A stretch of 64,000 bases of DNA, taken from assembly GCA_032052615.1 (NCBI GenBank), contig DAMBWF010000003.1:434001-498000 (forward strand), in the 5' to 3' direction. This DNA comes from Pseudomonas_T sp032052615. GTDB lineage: Bacteria > Pseudomonadota > Gammaproteobacteria > Pseudomonadales > Pseudomonadaceae. This document shows, piece by piece, positions 10,444 to 18,227 of this stretch. Below the pieces are notes generated by a model, which worked only from the letters and a program-made list of their open reading frames with translations, was not told the origin of the DNA and ran no database searches. The first letter of the stretch is position 1. Each line of letters starts with the position of its first letter. Made by a program: the position numbers and the translations under genes.

Positions 10444-11181
10444 ATGTCTCTCGATGCCCAACAATGGCTCAATTTGCTGGCGTTTGTCTGGTTCCTCGGA
10501 CTGTGGGGCGGTTACACCCTCTATGCAATCTGGAAGGGACGCGATACCGCGTGCCTGGCCTCGGTCCTGCACCTGTACCGAGTGGACTGGATGCGCCGCC
10601 TGCTGCTCAGGGACAACCGCATCGCCGATGCCAGCGTGATCGGCAACCTCGAGCGCAATGCCTCGTTCTTCGCCTCAAGCACCCTGATCATCCTGGCCGG
10701 GATCCTCACCGTGCTGGGCTCCACCGAGCGCGCGGTCTCGGTGCTGGCGGACCTGCCGCTGGTGGAGCCGGTGAGCCGGGGGATGTCCGAATTGAAGCTG
10801 CTGTGCCTGGCGGTGTTGTTCGTCTATACCTTCTTCACCTTCAGTTGGTGCATGCGGCAATACAACTTCGCCGCGATCCTCATCGGTTCCGCTCCGATGA
10901 TCGCCGAGCGTCACGTGACCGAGCAGGAGCGCAAGGCGTTCGCCGAGCGGGCCGCCCGGGTCATCTCGCTGGCCGCCAACCAGTTCAACTTCGGCTTGCG
11001 CGCCTATTACTTCGGGTTGGCCATGCTCGCCTGGTTCATCAACCCCTGGTGCTTCATGCTGGTCACGGCCGGGGTGGTGCTGGTGCTGTATCGCCGGGAG
11101 TTCCATTCCTCCGTGCTCGATGTGATGGTCTACACACCCACCCCGGCGGCCGCCGAGCCGCCCAAGGAGAAAACCGAATGA
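10444..11181 (+). CDS. DUF599 family membrane protein
   Basis: 245-aa integral membrane protein with about four hydrophobic segments (residues 9-30, 74-96, 120-140, 195-222). It fits the DUF599 family, whose function is unknown. The C-terminal tail is Pro/Ala/Glu-rich and probably cytoplasmic. The start has a good ribosome site (AAGGAG) upstream; a CATAAT box at 10413-10418 could be a -10 element but lacks a matching -35. Its TGA overlaps the next ATG by four bases (ATGA), so the two are coupled. Confidence 0.85.
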   Translation: MSLDAQQWLNLLAFVWFLGLWGGYTLYAIWKGRDTACLASVLHLYRVDWMRRLLLRDNRIADASVIGNLERNASFFASSTLIILAGILTVLGSTERAVSVLADLPLVEPVSRGMSELKLLCLAVLFVYTFFTFSWCMRQYNFAAILIGSAPMIAERHVTEQERKAFAERAARVISLAANQFNFGLRAYYFGLAMLAWFINPWCFMLVTAGVVLVLYRREFHSSVLDVMVYTPTPAAAEPPKEKTE

Positions 11182-11588
11182 GCATTCCCTTCTGGTGCCT
11201 GTTCATCGCCGCCCTGCTGATCTACGTCGCGAAGCTTCCGGTGGCCAAGGCCATGCAGGCCGATGGCGGCTACGACAATCACCATCCGCGCGCGCAGCAG
11301 GCGCGCTTGACCGGCTACGGCGCGCGGGCCTATGCCGCCCACATGAACAGCATCGAGATCTTCCCGTTGTTCGCGGCCGGAGTGTTGATGGCCCATTCGG
11401 CCCATGTGGTCGGCTTTCTCGTGGACCTACTGGCGATCATGTTCGTCGTGTCGCGGGTGCTCTATCTGGTCTGCTATCTGCGCGACCTGCACTGGCAACG
11501 CTCGGCGGTCTGGATGATCGGGCTGGTGTGTTGCCTGCTGCTGATGCTCAGCCCCGCGCTGCGAGCGCTGCTCGCCGGCGGGGTCTGA
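11178..11588 (+). CDS. MAPEG family membrane protein
   Basis: 136-aa protein with four predicted membrane helices. It resembles the MAPEG family (membrane-associated proteins in eicosanoid and glutathione metabolism). The conserved segment with HHPRAQQ, followed by R-A-AAHMNSIEIFPLFAAGVL, fits this fold. Bacterial members are mostly uncharacterised, so no substrate is proposed. It is translationally coupled to the upstream DUF599 gene by an ATGA overlap and is followed by a terminator. Confidence 0.85.
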   Translation: MSIPFWCLFIAALLIYVAKLPVAKAMQADGGYDNHHPRAQQARLTGYGARAYAAHMNSIEIFPLFAAGVLMAHSAHVVGFLVDLLAIMFVVSRVLYLVCYLRDLHWQRSAVWMIGLVCCLLLMLSPALRALLAGGV

Positions 11589-11599
11589 ATCGCGGCATG

Positions 11600-11626
11600 A
11601 AAAAGCCCGCGCGAGGCGGGCTTTTT
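11600..11626. terminator. Bidirectional intrinsic terminator
   Basis: Stem AAAAAGCCCGC / GCGGGCTTTTT with the loop GCGAG. The A-run and T-run on opposite sides let it serve both the MAPEG gene (+) and the convergent lipoprotein gene (-), which ends 14 bases further on. Confidence 0.92.
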
Positions 11627-11640
11627 CGACGGCGGACCTA

Positions 11641-11910
11641 TTATTGATTGGTCTGCGGAGCCGGAGCCGGAGCCGGAGCCGCCGGCGGCGGAGTCTGGTT
11701 ATGGTCGGCGGCTTCTTCCGCGCGTTTCTGATTGGCCTCGTTGGCGTCCTTGACCGCTTCGCTCTGTTCCTTAGCGGCGTCATTGCGCAGCTTCTGAGCA
11801 TCGTTGGCATGCTCCTGGGCGTCCTGTTGCTTGTTTTCCGAGGCTTTGTCGCAGGCGGCGAGGCCCAGCGTGGCGGCCAGCATGAGCGCGTAAGACAACG
11901 ACTTCTTCAT
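11641..11910 (-). CDS. Small envelope lipoprotein
   Basis: 89-aa predicted lipoprotein. The signal peptide ends in a lipobox with Cys20 (LGLAAC). The mature part is short, charged and helical (Ala/Glu/Lys/Gln-rich, coiled-coil-like), then a Pro/Ala tail of PAPAP repeats. No enzymatic domain is visible. The ribosome site AGGAGAG is well placed. A GAACTT-N17-TCAAA promoter lies about 40 bases upstream of the start, implying AlgU (sigma-22) envelope-stress control. Function unknown; a stress-induced structural or sensory envelope role is inference. Confidence 0.85.
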   Translation of the reverse strand: MKKSLSYALMLAATLGLAACDKASENKQQDAQEHANDAQKLRNDAAKEQSEAVKDANEANQKRAEEAADHNQTPPPAAPAPAPAPQTNQ

Positions 11911-11947
11911 TAGTACTCTCCTGAGGAGTGGCTTCCAGATGTCACCG

Positions 11948-11975
11948 TTTGAACGGAAGGGGGCACGGTAAGTTC
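11948..11975 (-). promoter_or_regulatory. AlgU/sigma-E-type promoter of the lipoprotein gene
   Basis: On the minus strand GAACTT (11970-11975) is followed by a 17-base spacer and TCAAA (11948-11952). This matches the AlgU/RpoE class consensus GAACTT-N16/17-TCnnA. The predicted start of transcription is near 11940, about 30 bases from the ATG. Confidence 0.65.
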
Positions 11976-11997
11976 ATTTTCGGTTCCGACCAGCGGT

Positions 11998-12003
11998 TAT
12001 GAT
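11998..12003 (+). promoter_or_regulatory. Candidate -10 box for the thioesterase pair
   Basis: TATGAT matches the sigma-70 -10 at 5 of 6 positions and lies 32 bases before the chosen start at 12035. No good -35 is present (TTCATT at 19 bases spacing is the best). Its position argues against using the ATG at 11999, which overlaps it. Confidence 0.35.
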
Positions 12004-12034
12004 GGGTGGCCACTCTTTTTCACGGGCGATCGAC

Positions 12035-12514
12035 ATGGACGAAGCGGAGCTCCTGCAGCGTGCCCGGCGTTTCCTTTCCGTGCTTCGGCATGCTCAGGTG
12101 CTGGGCTTGAGCGTGGAGCGGGTAGAGGCCGCCGGGTTGACCTTGCGACTTCCCTACGCGGCGGCTCTGGCGGGCAACCCAGCCACCGGAGTCCCGCACG
12201 GCGGTGCCGTCACGACGCTGATGGATACCGCGTGCGGCGTCTCGACGATTTGCGTGCTGCCCGAATTCGAAATCTGCCCGACCCTGGACCTGCGCATCGA
12301 CTACATGCGCCCAGCGGAGCCGGGGCGGGCTATCTTCGGTTTCGCCGAAAGCTACCGGGTCACCCAGCACGTGATTTTCACCCGTGGCATCGCCCACCAG
12401 GGCGACCCTGCGTATCCAGTGGCTCATGTGATGGGCACGTTCATGCGCCTGGGCAAGGCCGCCCGGGGCGAAGCCCGGATGCAACGGGACTTCGACGCGG
12501 AGCCCAGGCCATGA
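12035..12514 (+). CDS. Hotdog-fold thioesterase (PaaI-like), first of a pair
   Basis: 159-aa hotdog-fold protein. The motif GVPHGGAVTTLMDTACG is the HGG-x(n)-D active-site helix of PaaI-type acyl-CoA thioesterases, and a central strand region TLDLRIDYMRPA follows. The physiological acyl-CoA is unknown. I chose the ATG at 12035 (MDEAELL); the in-frame ATGs at 11999 and 12002 overlap the likely -10. The stop overlaps the start of the next thioesterase gene (ATGA). Confidence 0.85.
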   Translation: MDEAELLQRARRFLSVLRHAQVLGLSVERVEAAGLTLRLPYAAALAGNPATGVPHGGAVTTLMDTACGVSTICVLPEFEICPTLDLRIDYMRPAEPGRAIFGFAESYRVTQHVIFTRGIAHQGDPAYPVAHVMGTFMRLGKAARGEARMQRDFDAEPRP

Positions 12515-12957
12515 CCGCCACGGAGCTGGACGACCTGATCCGCGAAGCCCACCGGACCCTGGACTACCAGCCACTCCTGACGGCGATACCCTACGCTGGA
12601 TTGCTGGGCATCCGCTTCCTGTCCCTGGGAGAAGACGTGGTATTCCATCTGCCGCCTCACCCGGACAACATCGGCAATCCGATCCTGCCGGCGCTGCATG
12701 GCGGAGTGATCGCCGGGTTCATGGAGCATGCGGCGCTGCTACACCTGCTCATGTCGATGAAAATCAATCATTTACCTAAAATCATCGACTTTTCGACAGA
12801 TTATCTTCGCGCCGGCCATTATCGTGACACCTTTGCACAGTGTCAGGTGTGGCGACAGGGAAGACGGGTCGCCAACGTGGCGGTCACCGCCTGGCAGACG
12901 TCGCAAGCCGAACCCATCGCCACCTCGCGCATGCATTTCCAGGTGGACGAACCCTGA
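12511..12957 (+). CDS. Hotdog-fold thioesterase, second of a pair
   Basis: 148-aa hotdog protein, related in fold to the gene before it: LPALHGGVIAGFMEHAALLHL is the equivalent active-site helix, with Glu where the first copy has Asp, and IDFSTDYLRAG is the following strand. It overlaps the upstream gene by four bases, suggesting the two are made in equal amounts and perhaps form a hetero-oligomer (inference). Substrate unknown. Confidence 0.85.
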   Translation: MTATELDDLIREAHRTLDYQPLLTAIPYAGLLGIRFLSLGEDVVFHLPPHPDNIGNPILPALHGGVIAGFMEHAALLHLLMSMKINHLPKIIDFSTDYLRAGHYRDTFAQCQVWRQGRRVANVAVTAWQTSQAEPIATSRMHFQVDEP

Positions 12958-12992
12958 GCGGCATTGCCGCCCACGCGACAAGGAATTTCCGG

Positions 12993-14267
12993 ATGGATGC
13001 TTTGCTGATACTCGGCGGCCTGCTGTTGATCGTCGCCGGCCTGGTCTGGCTGATCATGCTGGCCTTCGATACCGCCTTGCTGTGGGGTTGGGGCAGCCTG
13101 CTGCTGCCGCCCCTGGCCCTGGTTTACGCCGTTCGCCACTGGCGCACCGCGCGCAAGGCGGTGTTGCTCGGCGCCTTGGGCATCATCCCCCTGATCGTGG
13201 GCCTGACCCTGCTGGCAAGCCGCGACCCCGCTCGCCTGGAGGCGATCCTCAGCCTGCGCTGGTTACAGCCGGAGCAGGAAAAACCGCCGGCGGAGCTGGC
13301 GCTTCGCCTGAAAGGCGAACTCAATGGCCAGCCCTTCCTGCCGCAGCAGGCGGAGCTCATCGACGGGGTGCTGACCTTGCGCGAGGGGCAGGATTTCTTC
13401 GCCCGCCGCGAAGTCAATATCCGCCTGGGCGCCGTGCCGCGCGGTGGGATCCGGCTGGATGTGCTACCCCAGGACCAGGGAACGCTGCCGGACGTGGAAG
13501 TCAGTTGGCTGTTACCGGAACAGGAACTGCCCGAGGCGCGGCGCCTGAACCATGGTTACACCTTGCACCTGGACCTCAAGCCCGATGCACAGGTACCCAA
13601 CAAGCTGGCCGGGGATTTCCACCTGGTGCTGCCGGCCGCGCTGCGCACCACCCTGAGCGGCCAGATCGAAGTGTTCACCGATCGCCTGCGCTACCGCGAC
13701 GGTCGCGTGGACACCGCCTACGACTCCCGGGATACCCTGGCCTACGTCATCACCGACTACCTGCAACGGCGTTTCGCCACTCGGGACGTGACCCTCGCCG
13801 CGCTGCCGCCGCTGAACCTGGCGGCCGGTGAGCAGGAGGTGCCCGTGGAGGCTCGCATCCAGGGCGCGACCCAGCGCCTGCCCGTACGGGTGAAAAAACT
13901 GTCCAGCCGAGGCTGGACCGTTCAGGGCGATCGCTACCCCCCGCTGGAGGCCATGTCGGCGGCGAGCGAGGCGGACCCTGGGGCAAGGCCGGTGCCCCGG
14001 GCGGTCGCGGCCGAGGACGACGCCCCGGCCGCGCGCCCGGTGGATCGGCGGGTACGGTTTTCCCTTGATCGGGTATTGACCAATCCCAACCGCTATCAGA
14101 ACCTGACCATGCGCATCCAGACCCGGCGCGGCAACCTGGCGGAAGGGCGTTTCAACGGCGTGGACGCGGAGGGGCGGCTGGTGCTGCGCCGCGTCAGCGG
14201 CCAGGGCGAGGCCCGCTTCGTGTTCGCCGTGGACGAGATCGAGCGCATCGAACTACTCGAACCCTGA
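12993..14267 (+). CDS. Membrane-anchored protein of unknown function
   Basis: 424-aa protein. Three hydrophobic segments lie in the first 75 residues (about 5-24, 28-46, 54-73), followed by a large soluble region of beta-rich character, an Ala/Pro/Asp-rich linker at about 325-355, and a basic C-terminal domain (about 358-424, with NRYQNLTMRIQTRRG) that looks like a small beta barrel. I recognise no named domain. The ATG at 12993 has AAGGAA 7 bases upstream. It follows the two thioesterases by 35 bases and precedes htpG, as in P. aeruginosa (recalled). Confidence 0.7.
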   Translation: MDALLILGGLLLIVAGLVWLIMLAFDTALLWGWGSLLLPPLALVYAVRHWRTARKAVLLGALGIIPLIVGLTLLASRDPARLEAILSLRWLQPEQEKPPAELALRLKGELNGQPFLPQQAELIDGVLTLREGQDFFARREVNIRLGAVPRGGIRLDVLPQDQGTLPDVEVSWLLPEQELPEARRLNHGYTLHLDLKPDAQVPNKLAGDFHLVLPAALRTTLSGQIEVFTDRLRYRDGRVDTAYDSRDTLAYVITDYLQRRFATRDVTLAALPPLNLAAGEQEVPVEARIQGATQRLPVRVKKLSSRGWTVQGDRYPPLEAMSAASEADPGARPVPRAVAAEDDAPAARPVDRRVRFSLDRVLTNPNRYQNLTMRIQTRRGNLAEGRFNGVDAEGRLVLRRVSGQGEARFVFAVDEIERIELLEP

Positions 14268-14284
14268 GCTCGAGCGGCACGGGC

Positions 14285-14312
14285 CTTGAAATTCCCGTCT
14301 TCGGCCCCACTT
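14285..14312 (+). promoter_or_regulatory. RpoH (sigma-32) heat-shock promoter of htpG
   Basis: CTTGAAA (14285-14291) and CCCCACTT (14305-14312), separated by 13 bases, match the RpoH consensus CTTGAAA-N11-16-CCCCATnT with one mismatch. The predicted transcript begins near 14320, about 45 bases before the htpG start. Confidence 0.8.
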
Positions 14313-14366
14313 GCATGTCCATCGCCGCGGACGCGGCCCATGCCATCCATGTGGAGTTCGATGACC

Positions 14367-16271
14367 ATGAGTGTGGAAACTCAAAAAGAAACCCTGGGCT
14401 TCCAGACGGAAGTGAAGCAATTGCTTCACTTGATGATCCATTCGCTGTATTCGAATAAGGAAATCTTCCTCCGCGAACTGATTTCCAACGCTTCCGACGC
14501 CGCCGACAAGCTGCGTTTCGAGGCACTGGCGAAACCCGAACTGCTGGAGGGCGGGGCCGAACTGAAGATTCGCCTGTCCTTCGACAAGGACGCCAAGACC
14601 GTCACCCTCGAAGACAACGGCATCGGCATGAGTCGCGATGAGGTCATCGCCCACCTCGGCACCATCGCCAAGTCCGGCACCGCCGACTTCCTGAAGAACC
14701 TCTCCGGCGACCAGAAGAAGGATTCCCACCTGATCGGCCAGTTCGGCGTGGGCTTTTATTCCGCCTTCATCGTCGCCGACAAGGTCGACGTCTTCACCCG
14801 GCGCGCCGGTGCGCCCGCCAGCGAGGGAGTGCATTGGTCCTCGAAAGGCGAGGGCGACTTCGAGGTTGCCAACGTGGAAAAGGCCGAGCGCGGCACTCGC
14901 ATCGTCCTGCACCTGAAGAGCGGCGAGGAGGAGTTCGCCGATGGTTGGCGCCTGCGTAACATCGTCAAGAAATACTCCGACCATATCGCCCTGCCCATCG
15001 AGCTGCCGAAGGAGCACCACGGCGAGGAGAAGGACAAGCCGGCGGAGCCCGAGTGGGAAACCGTCAACCGCGCCAGCGCGCTCTGGACCCGGCCGCGCAC
15101 CGAGGTGAAGGACGAGGAATACCAGGAGTTCTACAAGCATGTCGCCCATGATTTCGAGAACCCGCTGAGCTGGAGCCACAACAAGGTCGAGGGCAAGCTG
15201 GAATACACCTCGCTGCTCTATGTGCCGGGCCGCGCGCCGTTCGACCTCTATCACCGCGAGGCGCCCCGTGGCCTCAAGCTCTACGTGCAGCGCGTGTTCA
15301 TCATGGACCAGGCCGAGCAGTTCCTGCCGCTCTACCTGCGTTTCATCAAGGGCGTGGTGGACTCCAACGATCTTTCCCTGAACGTCTCCCGGGAAATCCT
15401 GCAGAAGGACCCGGTGATCGACTCCATGAAGTCGGCGCTGACCAAGCGCGTGCTGGACATGTTGGAGAAGCTGGCGAAGAACGAGCCCGAGCAGTACAAG
15501 ACTTTCTGGAAAGCCTTCGGCCAAGTGCTCAAGGAAGGCCCGGCGGAAGATTTCGCCAACAAGGAAAAGATCGCCGGTCTGCTGCGTTTCGCTTCCACCC
15601 AGGGCGGCGACGGCGAGCAAATCGTCTCCCTGGCCGATTACCTGGGCCGTATGAAAGAGGGCCAGGACAAAATCTATTACCTGACCGGCGAAAGCCACGC
15701 CCAGGTGAAGAACAGCCCGCACCTGGAAGTCTTCCGCAAGAAAGGCATCGAAGTGCTGCTGCTCACCGACCGCATCGACGAGTGGCTGATGAGCTACCTC
15801 ACCGAGTTCGGCGGCAAGCAGTTCGTCGATGTGGCCCGGGGCGACCTGGACCTGGGCAAGCTGGACTCCGAAGAGGACAAGAAGGCCCAGGAAGAGATCG
15901 CCAAGAGCAAGGAAGGACTGCTGGAACGGCTGAAGACCGCGCTGGGCGACCAGGTGGCGGAAGTCCGCGTGTCCCATCGCCTGACCGATTCCCCGGCGAT
16001 CCTCGCCATCGGCGAGCAGGACCTGGGGCTGCAGATGCGCCAGATTCTCGAAGCCAGCGGGCAGAAAGTGCCGGACGCCAAGCCGATCTTCGAGATCAAC
16101 CCCCAGCACCCGTTGATCGAGAAGCTGGACGGCGAGCCCGACGAGGACCGTTTCGCCGACCTGTCCCACATCCTGTTCGACCAGGCGGCCCTGGCCGCCG
16201 GCGACAGCCTGAAGGACCCGGCGACCTACGTGCAGCGGTTGAACAAGCTACTGGTGGAACTGTCAGCCTGA
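14367..16271 (+). CDS. htpG: Chaperone protein HtpG (Hsp90)
   Basis: Cytosolic Hsp90 ATPase that remodels client proteins with DnaK. The N-terminal GHKL ATPase domain shows NASDA, DNGIGM and GQFGVGFYSAF. The middle client and ATPase-activating domain includes LNVSREILQ, and the C-terminal dimerisation domain ends PATYVQRLNKLLVELSA. The length from the chosen ATG is 634 aa, typical of Pseudomonas. An in-frame ATG six bases earlier (14361) is the alternative; MSVETQKE is the usual start. Transcription is probably heat-induced from the RpoH promoter at 14285. Confidence 0.98.
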   Translation: MSVETQKETLGFQTEVKQLLHLMIHSLYSNKEIFLRELISNASDAADKLRFEALAKPELLEGGAELKIRLSFDKDAKTVTLEDNGIGMSRDEVIAHLGTIAKSGTADFLKNLSGDQKKDSHLIGQFGVGFYSAFIVADKVDVFTRRAGAPASEGVHWSSKGEGDFEVANVEKAERGTRIVLHLKSGEEEFADGWRLRNIVKKYSDHIALPIELPKEHHGEEKDKPAEPEWETVNRASALWTRPRTEVKDEEYQEFYKHVAHDFENPLSWSHNKVEGKLEYTSLLYVPGRAPFDLYHREAPRGLKLYVQRVFIMDQAEQFLPLYLRFIKGVVDSNDLSLNVSREILQKDPVIDSMKSALTKRVLDMLEKLAKNEPEQYKTFWKAFGQVLKEGPAEDFANKEKIAGLLRFASTQGGDGEQIVSLADYLGRMKEGQDKIYYLTGESHAQVKNSPHLEVFRKKGIEVLLLTDRIDEWLMSYLTEFGGKQFVDVARGDLDLGKLDSEEDKKAQEEIAKSKEGLLERLKTALGDQVAEVRVSHRLTDSPAILAIGEQDLGLQMRQILEASGQKVPDAKPIFEINPQHPLIEKLDGEPDEDRFADLSHILFDQAALAAGDSLKDPATYVQRLNKLLVELSA

Positions 16272-16287
16272 AGTGATGAGTCGAACC

Positions 16288-16318
16288 GAAGCCCGCGTTC
16301 CGCGGGCTTCGTCTTTTC
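16288..16318 (+). terminator. Intrinsic terminator after htpG
   Basis: A 10-bp stem GAAGCCCGCG / CGCGGGCTTC with the loop TTC, followed by GTCTTTT. The T-run is interrupted but the stem is strong. Confidence 0.8.
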
Positions 16319-16334
16319 AGAGAGGAGGAAAAGC

Positions 16335-17063
16335 ATGGGCGAGCTTCAGGTGTCATCCATCGGGTACGAAGTCGACGGTCAGCGCTTCGAGAGTCGCCTG
16401 TTCTACGACCCCGCCGTCGCGGGGTCGCGTCCGGGGCTGGTGATGGCGCCCAACTGGATGGGCGTCGGCGCCGGGGCGGAAGAAATCGCCCGTTCCGTCG
16501 CGGGGCAGCGCTATGTGGTGCTCCTCGCCGATCTGTATGGCCAGGCGGTACGTCCGCGGAACGCCGAGCAGGCCGGCGCGGCGATGACGCCCCTGAAGGA
16601 AGACCGGGCGCTGCTGCGCCGGCGCATGCGGGCGGCCCTGGACGCGCTGCTGAACCAGAGCGAGGCGGCGGTGGACCGGGAGCGCCTGGCGGCCTTCGGG
16701 TTCTGCTTCGGTGGCTGCTGCGCCTTGGACCTGGCGCGGGACGGCGCGCCGCTGAAAGCGGCGATCTCCTTCCATGGCACTCTGGACACGCCCGATCCCA
16801 CCGACGCCCGTCGTATCCAAGGCGCGGTGCTGGCGCTGGACGGCGCCGAGGACCCCTTGGTACCCCGGGAGCACCTGGTGTCGTTCAAGCAGGAAATGAG
16901 CGCCGCCGGGGTCGACTGGCAACTCACCAGCTACGGTGGCGCGGTGCATTCCTTCACCGACCCCGCCGCCAACAACCCGGGCAAGCAGCAATACAACCCG
17001 ACCGTCGCGCGGCGCGCCTACCAGGCGATGCACAACCTGCTGGACGAGGTGTTCGCCCGCTGA
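16335..17063 (+). CDS. Dienelactone hydrolase family protein
   Basis: 242-aa cytosolic alpha/beta hydrolase of the dienelactone hydrolase family. The nucleophile is Cys124 in the elbow GFCFGG. The acid is in LDGAEDPLVP and the histidine in GGAVHSFTDP. The family hydrolyses dienelactones in aromatic catabolism, but housekeeping members near htpG have no proven substrate, so general hydrolase is as far as the call goes. The start has the strong ribosome site GAGAGGAGG. It is separated from htpG by a terminator and so has its own promoter. Confidence 0.9.
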   Translation: MGELQVSSIGYEVDGQRFESRLFYDPAVAGSRPGLVMAPNWMGVGAGAEEIARSVAGQRYVVLLADLYGQAVRPRNAEQAGAAMTPLKEDRALLRRRMRAALDALLNQSEAAVDRERLAAFGFCFGGCCALDLARDGAPLKAAISFHGTLDTPDPTDARRIQGAVLALDGAEDPLVPREHLVSFKQEMSAAGVDWQLTSYGGAVHSFTDPAANNPGKQQYNPTVARRAYQAMHNLLDEVFAR

Positions 17064-17139
17064 CCCTGGCGACGACTGGCGGCCGGCGCGTTCCCGGCTG
17101 AACCCCGCCTCATGCCCGAGGGTCTATCGGGGCTCAGCC

Positions 17140-17146
17140 GAGGAGG
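17140..17146 (+). promoter_or_regulatory. Ribosome binding site deciding a TTG start
   Basis: GAGGAGG, a perfect Shine-Dalgarno, ends seven bases before TTG at 17154. No ATG is so placed, and the TTG begins a clean signal peptide. Confidence 0.8.
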
Positions 17147-17153
17147 CCCCGTT

Positions 17154-18167
17154 TTGACTCGTTTCTGCCTGTTGCTGGTGTTGGCTGGCGCCGCGTGCGT
17201 CGGCCAAGCCCGGGAGTATCGCTACAGCGATGCCCATCTGCATTACGTCGACTTCTTCCAGGAAAGCGAGGGCATGGACAAGCTGCTCGCGGCCATGAAC
17301 GCCAGCCGGATCGATCACGCGATGATCTCCGGTATCCCGGTGGCCAAGACCTGGCACGAAGACGAGCCCAAGCGCCCACGCTACTACGCCGGCGACGATG
17401 CCGACGCCTACTGGTTCAGCGCCACCGATACCTTCGTCGCCGCCGCGCTGAAGAAGCTGCCACCGGAGCAGCGGGCGCGCTTCCACCCGTTCCTGTCCGG
17501 TTTCAATCCCAGCGACAAGAACGCCGATGCCCTGATCCGTCAGGTATTGGAGCTGGACCCCGGGCTCTGGCAAGGCATCGGTGAAGTGTTCACCCGTCAC
17601 GACGACCTCACGGCGCTGACCCACGGCGATACGCCTCGCGCCAACAACGAGGCGATGACCCGGGTCTATCGCTTGGCGGCCGACTACGATCTGCCGGTGA
17701 TGCTCCACTCCAACATCACCTCCAAGCGGGAAAAGAACCCGCTGTACCTGGAAGAAATCGAAGCGCCGCTGCGCGAGCATCCGAAGGTCCGCTTCATCTG
17801 GGCCCACGCCGGCAGCAGCCTGGAACTGCACCGTCATCAGGAGCGCCTAACCTTCCTCTATGGCACCGTGGAGCGCCTGCTGGGCGAGTACCCGAACCTC
17901 TATATCGACCTGTCCTGGTCCGTGCTCGATCCCTACTTGCTGGATGAGCACGGCCGTCCGGACCCGCAATGGCTGGACTTGGTGAAGCGCTATCCGAAGC
18001 GGTTCATGCTGGGCTCCGACGTGGTCGGTCGCTTCGACAGCCTGGGGGAACTGATGCAGGGCTTCGACCCGTTCCTCGACGCCCTGCCGGAGGAGGTGGC
18101 GCGCCAAGTGGCCCGCGATAATTTCCTCGCCGTGCTACCCACGCGGGTGCGCGAAACGGCGCGCTGA
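17154..18167 (+). CDS. Exported amidohydrolase-family protein (TTG start)
   Basis: 337-aa metal-dependent hydrolase of the amidohydrolase-2 (TIM-barrel) type. Metal ligands are visible: DAHLHYVDF near the N-terminus, LHSNIT mid-protein, WAHAGSS, and a late GSDVVGR aspartate. The first 19 residues form a signal peptide (hydrophobic run LLLVLAGAACVG, cleavage likely after GQA), so the enzyme should be periplasmic. The start is TTG, chosen because of the ideal ribosome site and because the upstream in-frame ATG (17112) would prefix a non-signal extension. Substrate unknown. Confidence 0.82.
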   Translation: MTRFCLLLVLAGAACVGQAREYRYSDAHLHYVDFFQESEGMDKLLAAMNASRIDHAMISGIPVAKTWHEDEPKRPRYYAGDDADAYWFSATDTFVAAALKKLPPEQRARFHPFLSGFNPSDKNADALIRQVLELDPGLWQGIGEVFTRHDDLTALTHGDTPRANNEAMTRVYRLAADYDLPVMLHSNITSKREKNPLYLEEIEAPLREHPKVRFIWAHAGSSLELHRHQERLTFLYGTVERLLGEYPNLYIDLSWSVLDPYLLDEHGRPDPQWLDLVKRYPKRFMLGSDVVGRFDSLGELMQGFDPFLDALPEEVARQVARDNFLAVLPTRVRETAR

Positions 18168-18196
18168 GCGTCATCAGGCTGTCATGGGAGTTTCAT

Positions 18197-18226
18197 AGCC
18201 TCGCGGCTTTTCCAGCGAGGCTTTTT
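18197..18226 (+). terminator. Terminator overlapping the next gene's ribosome site
   Basis: Stem AGCCTCGC / GCGAGGCT with a 10-base loop and a T5 run (18222-18226 region) ending two bases before the ATG at 18228. The GCGAGG arm also supplies the only Shine-Dalgarno for that gene. Confidence 0.75.
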
Positions 18227-18227
18227 C

